This document shows, piece by piece, positions 53,003 to 62,553 of a stretch of DNA of 63,839 nucleotides. Positions within the stretch are counted from its first letter, which is position 1, and the number at the start of each line of letters is the position of its first letter. The position numbers and the translations under genes were made by a program. Origin of the DNA: Bacteroidales bacterium (GTDB taxonomy: Bacteria; Bacteroidota; Bacteroidia; Bacteroidales; PUMT01); NCBI GenBank assembly GCA_007135095.1, contig SLJO01000077.1, positions 1-63,839 on the forward strand. Direction: 5' to 3'. The notes under the pieces were generated by a model. The model made no database searches and was not told the origin of the DNA. It saw nothing but the letters and a program-made list of their open reading frames with translations.

Positions 53003-56000
53003 TCACAGGGCATCTGATATCCACTTCCGCGCATTCACAAATGCCTCCAGCCAGGGGGTTATTTCGTCGTTTTTCCGGTCGGCCGGGTAATCGGCCCAGT
53101 TATGCGGGTAAAGTGAGCGCTCCAGGTGAGGCATCATTGCAAGGTGGCGCCCGTCGGCGCTGCATATGGCGGCAGCGGTATAGCCTGAGCCATTCGGGTT
53201 ACCGGGGTATTCATCATATGAATACTTCATGGGGATATGGTAATCGCTTTCCTGCATCGGCAATTCAAATTTTCCTTCCCCGTGGGCCACCCATATGCCA
53301 AGCCTGCTGCCGGCCAGCGTTTTGAGCATGACTGACTGGTTGTCCTGTATGTTCACATTCAGAAAAGCAGATTCAAACTTATGTGAATCATTGAACAGCA
53401 TCCTTGATTTTTCACTGCCGGCAACACCCACCAGTCCCAGCTCCACCATCAGCTGGCAGCCGTTGCACACACCCAGGCTGAGAGTATCCTTGCGGGCATA
53501 GAACCGGTCCAGAGCCTCCTTTGCCTTCTCATTGTAAAGAAATGCCCCTGCCCATCCCCTGGCTGAGCCCAGCACATCGCTGTTGGAAAAGCCGCCCACA
53601 AAGACGATCAGGTTAACATCCTCCAGCGTTTCCCTTCCGCTTATCAGGTCGGTCATATGCACATCCTTTACATCCATCCCGGCAAGATGCATGATCCACG
53701 CCATCTCCCGGTCGCCGTTCACACCCTTTTCCCTGATAATGGCTGCCTTCACCCCGCTCCGCTCCCGCCGGTCATTGTCAATCCCGTACTGCGATGCCAG
53801 TCCCGAAAAACCTTCCGGAAATTTATACGACAAAGGCTGTTTGCTGTAATTGCCGAACCGTTTCAATGCAAGTCCGCCGCCCGACTGCTTCCTGTCAAGA
53901 AGGTATGATGAGCGGTACCAGACATCCCTCAGCTTGTTGATGTTCAGTTCATAATTCCCTTCATCGTGCCTTACGGTAAACTCCCGCTTATCATTATACT
54001 TTCCGATCAGCACGGCCTCGACACCCTTTATTGCCAGGTCGCCGATCACCTTTCCTGCATCGGCAACCTGCACCAGCACTGCAGGCTTCTCGCTGAACAG
54101 CAGGTTGATGATGCTCTCATCAATACCTGAAAGGTCAATGTTGATTCCCGTTTCCCTTTCGGGGAAACACATCTCAAGCAATGCAGTGATCAGCCCGCCT
54201 GCAGACACATCATGCCCTGCCAGTATCATTTCCTTTGTTATCAGTTTCTGCAGTGCATTGAAGGCACGCACGAAATATACCGGGTCGGAAACGGTAGGGC
54301 ATTCGCTGCCAACAAAATTTATCGACTGGGCAAAGCTGCTTCCGCCAAGGTAAAATTCGCCACCCGAAAGATCAATGTATAAAACCGAGCTGCCGGGGAT
54401 ATCCTTTAACCCGGGTGTAACTGTTTTCCGGATATCGGTAACTTCTGCAGCGGCAGATATTATCACCGTTCCCGGTGCGTATACAACCGTGCCGTCCCTG
54501 TATTTCTGCGTCATTGAAAGTGAATCCTTGCCTGTTGGTATGTTTATGCCCAGAGCTTTGGCAAAATCAGAGGCCGCCTCCACGGCACTGTACAGGCGGC
54601 TGTCCTCCCCTTCGTGCCTTGTTGGCCACATCCAGTTGGCGCTGAGTGACACGCCCCTGATCCCGTCCTGCAGGGGAGCCCAGAGAATATTGGTAAGGGA
54701 TTCTGCAATGGCAAGCACCGATCCCTTTGCAGGATCAATCATTGCAGCCACCGGTGCATGGCCTATTGCGGTGGCCACTCCCCTCACTCCGCCATAGTCA
54801 ACCGCCATCACGGCCAGGTTGTTCAGCGGGAGCTGTATCCTGCCTGTTGTCTGCTGAAGCGCGACCTTGCCTGTAACACTGCGGTCAACCTTGTTGGTAA
54901 GCCAGTCCTTGCATGCCACAGATTCGATCTGCAGCACGGAAACAAGATATTCCCGGAACCGCCTATCATCAAACTCAAGCTGGCCGAAACCGCTATCAAT
55001 GGTTTTATCTGTCATAACAGTAGGCGGCGGACTGCCAAAAAGCCATGCGAGCTGAAGATCGATTGGTTTTATCTTTTTGACTGTATCCTCGAAGGTGAAC
55101 TGCATGTCTCCCGTAACTTCCCCTATGTTGTACATCGGCGCCCTTTCGCGTTCAGCCACCCGCCTGAGCAGGTCAACATCCTTATCATGCAGCACCAGTC
55201 CCATTCTCTCCTGTGATTCGTTGCCTGCTATCTCCCGGGCCGACAGGGTCGGATCTCCAACGGGGAGCTTGTCCATTTCGATCCTGCCACCGGCATTTTC
55301 GACAAGCTCAGAGAGGCAGTTAAGATGTCCGCCGGCGCCATGATCATGTATGGAAATAACGGGGTTTTCATCCGACTCCATCATGGCACGGATGGCATTG
55401 CACACCCTTTTCTGCATTTCCGGGTTGGAACGCTGAACGGCATTTAGTTCAATAAGATTGCCATATTCGCCCGTGGCAACAGAAGAAACAGCGCTTCCCC
55501 CCATTCCGATCCTGTAATTGTCGCCGCCGAGAAGAATAATGCGGTCGCCCTTCACCGGATCATCCTTCATGCTGTCCTTTTTCTTTCCATACCCGATGCC
55601 GCCGGCCAGCATAATGACCTTGTCGTAGCCATATGTCTTTTCTTTCTCCTTATGTTCGAATGTCAGCAGGCTTCCGCAAATAAGGGGCTGGCCGAATTTA
55701 TTGCCAAAATCGCTGGCGCCGTTGGATGCTTTGATAAGAATATCTTCAGGAGTCTGATACAGCCATGGGCGGGGCAGCACAGCGTTTTCCCATGCCCTGC
55801 CGGTTTCAGTGCGGGGGTATGAAGTCATATACACGGCAGTGCCGGCCAGGGGAACGGCACCCTTGCCGCCGGCCATGCGGTCGCGTATCTCGCCGCCTGT
55901 TCCCGTTGCAGCGCCGTTGAAAGGCTCAACGGTAGTGGGGAAGTTATGTGTTTCCGCCTTAAGTGACAAAACCGTTTCGACTTCCTTAACCTCAAACCAG

Positions 56001-56785
56001 TCGGCTATATCCTGCCTTGCAGGAGCAAACTGCCTGGCAACGGGTCCCTGCAAAAAGGCGCAGTTATCCTTGTATGCTGAAACCACCCTGTTTTGATTGT
56101 CTTCTGTGGTCTGCCTGATCAACTGAAACAGTGTATGGGGTTTTTCCTTGCCGTCTATTACGAACCGGCCGTTGAATATTTTGTGGCGGCAGTGCTCGGA
56201 ATTTACCTGTGAAAATCCGAAGATCTCGCTGTCTGTCAGCTTCCGTCCGATCTGCCGGGCTACATTTTCAAGGTAATCAATCTCCTCGGGGCTCAGTGCA
56301 AGCCCTTCCTGTTTATTATAACCAGGTATATCGTCAATGTAAATAACAGGATCGGGTTTTTTGCTGATCGTGAAAATTTCCTGGTGCAGGCTGTCATATA
56401 TGCGTTGAAGCATGGGATCATATGCCTGCTGGCCGGCAGCAGGGCTGCCCGAGGCAGGCTGAATGCCTGTACGCGCAACGGCCTGGGCAACAGAATCAGC
56501 AGAATGGCGGGCGCCGGTTGCTGACGGGCCTTCAAATGGAACAAACTCCTCTATCCTTGTTATTCCTGTTATCCCCATATTCTGGGTTATCTCCACGGCA
56601 TTGGTGCTCCATGGAGTGACCATCTCGCGGCGCGGACCTGTATACCTCCCTTCAATACTGTCGGTTTTAATATGTGCAGCACCGCCAAACAGCCAGGAAA
56701 GCGTGTCTATATCATTATCATGGAGCGGTTCGGTGACTTCAGTTGCATAAATGGTACCTGCCGTATTGCGGAAGAATAATATCAT
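53003..56785 (-). CDS. purL: Phosphoribosylformylglycinamidine synthase (large single-chain form)
   Basis: 1260 residues, the long proteobacterial/Bacteroidota form. N-terminal FGAM synthase domains carry SEHCRHKIF and ETHNFPTTVEPFNGAATGTGGEIRD; the second half contains the repeated ATP-binding lobe; the C-terminal glutaminase domain has the nucleophile Cys1107 in LGVCNGCQL and HxE elements in VAHGEGKFELP. It makes FGAM from FGAR, ATP and glutamine in purine synthesis. No other purine gene is near. Confidence 0.96.
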   Translation of the reverse strand: MILFFRNTAGTIYATEVTEPLHDNDIDTLSWLFGGAAHIKTDSIEGRYTGPRREMVTPWSTNAVEITQNMGITGITRIEEFVPFEGPSATGARHSADSVAQAVARTGIQPASGSPAAGQQAYDPMLQRIYDSLHQEIFTISKKPDPVIYIDDIPGYNKQEGLALSPEEIDYLENVARQIGRKLTDSEIFGFSQVNSEHCRHKIFNGRFVIDGKEKPHTLFQLIRQTTEDNQNRVVSAYKDNCAFLQGPVARQFAPARQDIADWFEVKEVETVLSLKAETHNFPTTVEPFNGAATGTGGEIRDRMAGGKGAVPLAGTAVYMTSYPRTETGRAWENAVLPRPWLYQTPEDILIKASNGASDFGNKFGQPLICGSLLTFEHKEKEKTYGYDKVIMLAGGIGYGKKKDSMKDDPVKGDRIILLGGDNYRIGMGGSAVSSVATGEYGNLIELNAVQRSNPEMQKRVCNAIRAMMESDENPVISIHDHGAGGHLNCLSELVENAGGRIEMDKLPVGDPTLSAREIAGNESQERMGLVLHDKDVDLLRRVAERERAPMYNIGEVTGDMQFTFEDTVKKIKPIDLQLAWLFGSPPPTVMTDKTIDSGFGQLEFDDRRFREYLVSVLQIESVACKDWLTNKVDRSVTGKVALQQTTGRIQLPLNNLAVMAVDYGGVRGVATAIGHAPVAAMIDPAKGSVLAIAESLTNILWAPLQDGIRGVSLSANWMWPTRHEGEDSRLYSAVEAASDFAKALGINIPTGKDSLSMTQKYRDGTVVYAPGTVIISAAAEVTDIRKTVTPGLKDIPGSSVLYIDLSGGEFYLGGSSFAQSINFVGSECPTVSDPVYFVRAFNALQKLITKEMILAGHDVSAGGLITALLEMCFPERETGINIDLSGIDESIINLLFSEKPAVLVQVADAGKVIGDLAIKGVEAVLIGKYNDKREFTVRHDEGNYELNINKLRDVWYRSSYLLDRKQSGGGLALKRFGNYSKQPLSYKFPEGFSGLASQYGIDNDRRERSGVKAAIIREKGVNGDREMAWIMHLAGMDVKDVHMTDLISGRETLEDVNLIVFVGGFSNSDVLGSARGWAGAFLYNEKAKEALDRFYARKDTLSLGVCNGCQLMVELGLVGVAGSEKSRMLFNDSHKFESAFLNVNIQDNQSVMLKTLAGSRLGIWVAHGEGKFELPMQESDYHIPMKYSYDEYPGNPNGSGYTAAAICSADGRHLAMMPHLERSLYPHNWADYPADRKNDEITPWLEAFVNARKWISDAL

Positions 56786-57039
56786 TATGAATAATATTTG
56801 GGAGAGATAAATTCAATTATCATGCGAAATTATAAAAACAATGGGAGTATTTACCTGTTTTTTTTCAGATTGTATCAACACCTGGAAAGCCGCAAAGGGA
56901 ATTGGATCTTCCGGGAGGGGAAACAGAGCTTTCGGGAAGTTTTTAACCGGAATCAGGAAACAGGCGCCCGGAAATATTTCATCCCTGTTGCTTTTGGTGG
57001 CGTGAGCATGATTAAACAGAAGGGAGAAAACTGACCAGA

Positions 57040-57426
57040 TTACGAATCTATTTTCTTTTTAACATAGAACCTGGTAATTAACCTGAGCGCAAGGTCAAGC
57101 TTTTCGTAGCCAAGAACTGCCTTACTGTAAAAAAGCCCTATGAATAATGGCAGCAGGGCCATGGCAAGTACAATAAGTCCGATCATCACATGATTCTCTG
57201 TCTGCATCAGAATGATTATTAAAAGGGCCATCAGAAAGACAGCATAGACAATTCCAAAAGCAATCAGGTATTGCTTGCGCTTCAGGTACTTTCCATGAAG
57301 TTTGGCTATAACTCCTTCACTGATGCATTCTTCCAGGAATTCCTTTTTTTCATGATAACTGAGCTCTCCCTGGATCTCTTTATATAAAAGCTTTCGTAAT
57401 ATTTTAAAGCGGTCCATTTCATCCAT
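57040..57426 (-). CDS. Small two-helix membrane protein, unknown function
   Basis: 128 residues. A charged, helical N-terminal part (1-50, including a Gly-containing turn after KEIQGELSYHEKKEF) is followed by two membrane helices (about 53-74 and 79-100) and a basic tail. The N-terminal half resembles the short anti-sigma-like or helix-bundle linkers of Bacteroidota membrane proteins, but I do not recognise a family. It starts 254 bases from purL with no obvious partner. Confidence 0.6.
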   Translation of the reverse strand: MDEMDRFKILRKLLYKEIQGELSYHEKKEFLEECISEGVIAKLHGKYLKRKQYLIAFGIVYAVFLMALLIIILMQTENHVMIGLIVLAMALLPLFIGLFYSKAVLGYEKLDLALRLITRFYVKKKIDS

Positions 57427-57564
57427 GTTTTCACTTTTTAATATTATTCGTATAAATATACAAAAAGTTTGAAACCCGGGATAATTAAATTAAATTTTAA
57501 TGCCGGTTACCCGGCATTCCCTGAATCCAGGAAGAAACATGTCCGTATACATGAGGGTGCAAGT

Positions 57565-60500
57565 TTATTGACGGGCATCGGTCTTTACCATGCCAGGCAG
57601 AGGCAAATCCACTATTTCCTTTAAAAATGTCTCGCAGTCGGAGGGTTCCAGGTCAAGAGTCGAAATGTACGCGTTGATATGAAGCAATATCTCGTGGGGT
57701 GTTAACGGCTGCCGGCCGTCAATATACCCGCCGGAAATAAAAAACTGCTCAAGTTCATCGATCCTGGATTCCATGAAACGCGGTACCTCCCTGTTTCTCA
57801 TGGCCGCTATCAGCTTTTGGGGATCGTTATTCAGCTCGGCCAGTTTTCCGGAAACCTTATCTATATGGGTGCCGGAAACTGCTCCGGAATTAATTAACAC
57901 CTCACTGTCCGCTATCCTCGACCGGCCTTTACGGTACATCTCACTGAACCTGCTGAGCAGGATGACTTTTTGTTCCATTCCGGCAACTGACTTATCATCA
58001 AATCCTTCAATATTGCCAATTCCCAGGTATGATTGCAGTTGTCCCCAATACTTTATCCCCCTTTTAAGGCACTCATACAGTAATTTGTTATCTTCCAGCA
58101 AATACCAGATATGAAGGCGTTCCGGCGAATCTTCAATTATATTATACCGGGTTACGGATATTAGTTCCTTATATTCGTCCCGGCCCATACCATCAGGACC
58201 CGGCACATCAGGAGTGAGATCAAAGGACTCAAAGGGATGCAGGGAACGGCTTAGCATGGAGGATTCACTATCCCGGCCGGCGAGCTCAATGATTTTTGAT
58301 GAGACACCGGTTCGTGTTTTAAGAAATGACTGCCACCTGGCAACCTCATCTCCCTGCGCGGTAAAGTAGAAGACCTGGCGGCCGTCCCTGCTTATCTCCA
58401 CGAGGGCCTCGATTATGGCCCCGGCCCTGGTATCATCGCTGTTGGCCAGCAGTTCGTCGGCAAGTACCGGCAGCATGAGGGCTGACTCCTGGGTTTCGAT
58501 AAAGGCCAGGCGCAGTGACATCAGAAGCTGTATGCGGGTTCCGGTTGATAATTCATCAAGTTCCTGGCCAAGCCTCTGAACCGTATCATATGCCCTGAAT
58601 GAGGGCTCGGCCTTTTCATCCAGTATCAGCTCATACCTGCCCTGGGTGATCCGGTTAAACAGTACATTGGCCCGCTTAAATACCTTTGGCCGGTTTTGCT
58701 CCCTTGATTCCTTCCTGAGATGGTCAACCAGCAGCTGACCTGTAACCGAAGCAAGGTTCCGCTCAAAAAGATCCTCGAGCCCTTCCGATGCCCTGCCTTT
58801 TTCACTCAATGCCTCCTCCAGGTCATGACACTGCCTTACATTGCTGATATTGGTTTCTATCCGGGTTATTTCCTCCTGTATCCTGTCACGTTTTTCTGCC
58901 TGTTCTGCAAAGGCGGCGATCATGCCGGGAACCTCATCGGGGCTAAGGGTTTGGATATTCCCGTTTTCCTTAAAAAGGGAATGGCTTTCCATAATCTTCT
59001 TTCTGTCTGAAAGGGTGATTTCAGCAGCAAACCGGTCATTTCTCACCCCGCCGAATTCTTCAAGCCGAAGGGCAAGTTCACGCACGCGCTCTTTGTGTCC
59101 CTGTTCAATGCCAATCTTTTCATAGATCCCCCTGAGCTTTGCAGCGGCTCTCTCCATCTGCTTTTTCTTCTCCCTTATTATATCATTTTGCCTTTCAATC
59201 GCACTCGTGCAATCTTTCCATACCGTGATATCATCAATGAGTTCGTTTAATACGGCATTCGCCCCGGCTGCATCACTTACGGCCGCAGCATTATGCCCTG
59301 CAGCAAGATCATTGAATTTCCGGAGATTTTCATTTTTCTGGCGGGTTGCCTCATCTCTTCCTCCGGTTAGAGCCAGGACTTCAGCATTGTATTTCTGCCA
59401 GTCAGCCGCATGCACCAGGAACCAGTACAACCCGTCATAGCTTTTAAGATCTTCCAGGGGAATGCCGGGTATCGCCTTAAGCCTTTCCAGCATCTGCTCC
59501 CGCTGCTTATTAACCTGCCCGAGCCTTTGTTCCGCTTCAGCCAGCCTGTCCCGGCATAATTCCATACTCTGTGCGGCCTGTTCATCTCTTTCTGCCCTGG
59601 CAAGCTCCGATATGAGCAGTTCCATTATACCCGCAACATTTTCGGTTTCCCAGTCCCCGGGTTGCCTCAGCCCTGTTTTCTCATAGTCTTTCCTGCGAAG
59701 GTCATTTCCTGAACCGGGCTTTGCCATCCAGGCAATAATCCCGGCAACCGTCACCGGAAGCAGTCCCCACAAACCGGTAAGATAGACCAGCACACCAGAG
59801 GCGATGCCGGCAAGGGTAAGCACAGCCACCCATATCCCTGGGACGCCGGTTACGCTTTTCTTCTCCTGCAGCCAGTTGCTCAGTATCTTAATTCCCTCTT
59901 TAATGGTTTCACTGTCAGATTCAGCACCATCCTCATTACCGGGGGAGAGTGCTTTATAGCTGGTCTCATAAAACTGCTTTTCGCTCAGGCACTGATGATA
60001 CTTCTGCAGTAACCGGCCGAGATTGCCGACATCATCGAGCCTTAATCCGTCCCACCCCGTTGTATCAGGATTTTCGCCTATGCTTTTTATCGCTTCAGCG
60101 GCCTTTACACGGAACTCCTCAATTTTCCTGCTTATTTCCCCGATATCCCTTTCGAGTCTTTCCAGTTCCCTGACCCTGGTTGCAAGCTCCCCTGTGACAA
60201 CCGGGTCAATTCCCCCGGCAGGGAGGCCCAGCAGGGAAAGTCTTTCCCGGTTGGCGGTGGCAACTGTTTCCGCATTATCGGCCTCACCGCGGCAGTCACT
60301 GATCTCTGTTTCCAGGTTTACAATATGCTGATACTCGTCGCCGGTCATTTTTGCAAGCTCCGCGGGGAATTTGCCGAACAGCTCCGATAACCGGGCGTAA
60401 TTAAGATTTGCCTCAAGAAATTGTTCAACTTTGCCGTAAAAATCAAGCTTTTTCCGTGCATCCTCAGCTTTTTCCCTCTCCCTGTAAAGATCCTGCAGCA

Positions 60501-61050
60501 TCTCCTCCTGCTGCTTTAGTTCCAGTTGTTTCTTTTCGGTTTCTTTGAAATTAGCTTCGGCTTTCAGAAATTTCTGGTGTTCGGCAGCACCCTTATTTTT
60601 TATTGCACTGCTGTAACCCAGCTTTATCTGGGCTTCATCCAGGTCATATCCGCCCACCGATTCCCTCATGATCTGCCTGGCCAGGTCGGTTTCGTTTGCT
60701 ATGACAAGATCATGCAGGGCGAGCATGTACCTTCGGGAAGCATCCGGTGAGGGTATGCCGGTAATCTCGTCATCGGCTCCCTCCCTTTGTACCTTTTTGC
60801 GGCCGGCATCAATTTTTATCTCCCAGGGGGTCCCCCCGATTACCACCGAACTCTCTGCCAGCACACCCTCAACCCTGCCCCTCCATATCAGATCCTGAAT
60901 TATCCTTGCCGTAGAGCTTTTTCCCGACCCGTTAGGGCCGGCAATTATATTGATATTGGGTGCCAGGTCCCGGTATGCCTCCATCCCCCTGGGAAACCCC
61001 GGCATTTTATGGATTGACAAATCCCTGATTATAAAAGGCACTTTCTGCAT
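57565..61050 (-). CDS. YhaN-like AAA/SMC-type ATPase with membrane segments and extended C-terminus
   Basis: ATG at 61050 is preferred (1161 residues): it comes one base after the yhaO-like stop, whereas the frame to 61092 overlaps that gene by 41 bases. Numbering below is from 61092. The Rad50-like ATPase has Walker A GPNGSGKSS (52-60), signature LSTGTRIQL (848-856) and Walker B VLADE (876-880). Coiled coils lie at about 165-340 and 490-760. Two membrane helices (about 418-456) divide them, as in Bacillus YhaN. After the ATPase head, about 240 residues of extra sequence follow, including a helical block near LLYECLKRGIKYWGQ. It probably works with the phosphoesterase encoded before it on DNA ends; the membrane tie is unusual for a repair complex. 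Confidence 0.88.
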   Translation of the reverse strand: MQKVPFIIRDLSIHKMPGFPRGMEAYRDLAPNINIIAGPNGSGKSSTARIIQDLIWRGRVEGVLAESSVVIGGTPWEIKIDAGRKKVQREGADDEITGIPSPDASRRYMLALHDLVIANETDLARQIMRESVGGYDLDEAQIKLGYSSAIKNKGAAEHQKFLKAEANFKETEKKQLELKQQEEMLQDLYREREKAEDARKKLDFYGKVEQFLEANLNYARLSELFGKFPAELAKMTGDEYQHIVNLETEISDCRGEADNAETVATANRERLSLLGLPAGGIDPVVTGELATRVRELERLERDIGEISRKIEEFRVKAAEAIKSIGENPDTTGWDGLRLDDVGNLGRLLQKYHQCLSEKQFYETSYKALSPGNEDGAESDSETIKEGIKILSNWLQEKKSVTGVPGIWVAVLTLAGIASGVLVYLTGLWGLLPVTVAGIIAWMAKPGSGNDLRRKDYEKTGLRQPGDWETENVAGIMELLISELARAERDEQAAQSMELCRDRLAEAEQRLGQVNKQREQMLERLKAIPGIPLEDLKSYDGLYWFLVHAADWQKYNAEVLALTGGRDEATRQKNENLRKFNDLAAGHNAAAVSDAAGANAVLNELIDDITVWKDCTSAIERQNDIIREKKKQMERAAAKLRGIYEKIGIEQGHKERVRELALRLEEFGGVRNDRFAAEITLSDRKKIMESHSLFKENGNIQTLSPDEVPGMIAAFAEQAEKRDRIQEEITRIETNISNVRQCHDLEEALSEKGRASEGLEDLFERNLASVTGQLLVDHLRKESREQNRPKVFKRANVLFNRITQGRYELILDEKAEPSFRAYDTVQRLGQELDELSTGTRIQLLMSLRLAFIETQESALMLPVLADELLANSDDTRAGAIIEALVEISRDGRQVFYFTAQGDEVARWQSFLKTRTGVSSKIIELAGRDSESSMLSRSLHPFESFDLTPDVPGPDGMGRDEYKELISVTRYNIIEDSPERLHIWYLLEDNKLLYECLKRGIKYWGQLQSYLGIGNIEGFDDKSVAGMEQKVILLSRFSEMYRKGRSRIADSEVLINSGAVSGTHIDKVSGKLAELNNDPQKLIAAMRNREVPRFMESRIDELEQFFISGGYIDGRQPLTPHEILLHINAYISTLDLEPSDCETFLKEIVDLPLPGMVKTDARQ

Positions 61051-61051
61051 A

Positions 61052-62350
61052 TCACTGTTTTGACGGGGATTGCTGTTCGAGTAGTTCACCAAGCAGTTTC
61101 CGGCATTCCTTTTCTATGAATCTCATTCCCTGCCCGGCAAGGTCGGCATTCCGCACCTCCTTTTTGACCGGCTGGTATGCAGGAGAATCATTAATGGCCA
61201 GGAATTTCGCGTTCCACTGCGATAACAATGCTTCAGCAAAAGGAGTCGTCCTGCCCTGCCCGATAGCCAGTATAGTTTCGGCAAGTCTCCCTGCCGGGGA
61301 AGATTCTCCGGACAGCTTTTCGAGGTTGCCGATCAACGGCCTGACAATACTTTCAACTTTGCGGATTACAACATTGGTTCCCGGCTGGATCTCCAGCCTG
61401 TAGTCCTCTATACCCGATCCTGCCCATATGGCAGCCTCACGGGGTGTCCTGTGCTCCCCATCGATGATAATATCATACACCACCCAGGCCAGTCCCTGCT
61501 GCTCCCTTATCATATTCCCGGCCTCCTGCGCTGCTGCCCGGGTGACCCGGGCACGGACATCCCCCTCTCCGGCCGAGCCGGTAATATCAACAACCAGGGT
61601 TTCAAACCGCACCGGCGACATGGGTACCGGTTCGTGCCGTATAATTCCGGTGCTTTCCACGGTTAGCAGCACACAACCGTGACTGCCGTTTTCTTTTGCG
61701 CTCATGGCATGGGGTGAGCCGGGATAAAAAACCAGGGGATCAGCCTGGTTCAATATAATTGGCTTATGGATATGGCCAAGTGCCCATGCATTTATGCCTT
61801 TACCGGCAAACCCGCTGACATCAACCGGTGCGTACTTGCTCTCTCCGGCGGCCACATCACAGTGCAGCAGGCCTATGGCAGGGTGGTTGGGATCAATTCC
61901 CAGACGGGCCATTGACAATAAGGGGTTTTCATAAACAAACTGCCGGGGAAAAGACCAACCGGCTACCTGTACCTTACGGCCGTTCTTTTCAAAGGAAGCC
62001 AGCTCCCAGTTCCCGCCCGCACCAAGCAGGCGTACATTTTCATAATCACTTCCCCGGGCAATCTGATTCAGTACATCAAAATCGTGATTTCCTGATACCA
62101 TGAAGACCTTTATCCCGGCATCCCTCAGCCTTGCAAAACCTCTCTGCAGCGGGCCCAATGCTTCAAAGTACCGGTTATTGCGATCTACAATATCGCCGGT
62201 GAGCAAAAGCATATCAGCCTTGCCCTCTATACACCAGTCCGTTATACGCTGCCAGGTGAATCTTGTGGAAATTTCCTCCGGCATGCCGGGTATACCCCCG
62301 GAACTTCTGCCCAGGTGAAGGTCGCCGGCTACCAGTATTTTTATTGACAT
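61052..62350 (-). CDS. YhaO/SbcD-like metallophosphoesterase (Mre11-type nuclease)
   Basis: 432 residues. All Mre11-type motifs are present: D10-x-H12 (VAGDLHLG), Asp53 (LLTGDIVDRN), Asn88-His89 in SGNHDFD, His163 in LLHCDV and GHIH (192-195). A C-terminal capping part follows, longer than the core. The gene pair with a YhaN-type ATPase matches the B. subtilis yhaO-yhaN order. The product probably trims or degrades DNA ends, with the ATPase as partner. Confidence 0.92.
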   Translation of the reverse strand: MSIKILVAGDLHLGRSSGGIPGMPEEISTRFTWQRITDWCIEGKADMLLLTGDIVDRNNRYFEALGPLQRGFARLRDAGIKVFMVSGNHDFDVLNQIARGSDYENVRLLGAGGNWELASFEKNGRKVQVAGWSFPRQFVYENPLLSMARLGIDPNHPAIGLLHCDVAAGESKYAPVDVSGFAGKGINAWALGHIHKPIILNQADPLVFYPGSPHAMSAKENGSHGCVLLTVESTGIIRHEPVPMSPVRFETLVVDITGSAGEGDVRARVTRAAAQEAGNMIREQQGLAWVVYDIIIDGEHRTPREAAIWAGSGIEDYRLEIQPGTNVVIRKVESIVRPLIGNLEKLSGESSPAGRLAETILAIGQGRTTPFAEALLSQWNAKFLAINDSPAYQPVKKEVRNADLAGQGMRFIEKECRKLLGELLEQQSPSKQ

Positions 62351-62408
62351 TGATTAAAACTGTAATAATAAGCGCTATGTAACTCTTCCCATCGACTTTT
62401 ACAACTGA

Positions 62409-62439
62409 TAAATTTAACCACTTTTGACTGATTGCCAAA
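62409..62439 (-). promoter_or_regulatory. Candidate promoter for the yhaO-yhaN pair
   Basis: On the minus strand TTTG (62439-62436) and TAAATTTA (62416-62409) are 19 bases apart. The second box is one base short of TAnnTTTG. The implied start site is about 50 bases from the start codon at 62350. Confidence 0.4.
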
Positions 62440-62490
62440 ACAGAATTAATATTCCTTAAGCAGGAGTTACCGGATAGTGAGAATAATTAC

Positions 62491-62522
62491 TACTGCCGGC
62501 ATTATTGATCATGCCGGCAGTA
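62491..62522 (-). terminator. Strong hairpin, probable terminator of the sorting-tail gene
   Basis: TACTGCCGGCAT (62491-62502) and ATGCCGGCAGTA (62511-62522) form a perfect 12-base stem with an 8-base loop in the gap between the two minus-strand genes. There is no marked T run, so it may terminate or protect the 3' end. Confidence 0.55.
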
Positions 62523-62553
62523 ATTTGTTACGAATTGCAGTGATGCTGAAATA

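Noticed and set aside
56798..57034. 78-residue plus-strand frame between purL and the small membrane protein
   Set aside because: No recognisable domain, odd composition and no promoter; the 254-base spacer is more likely non-coding.
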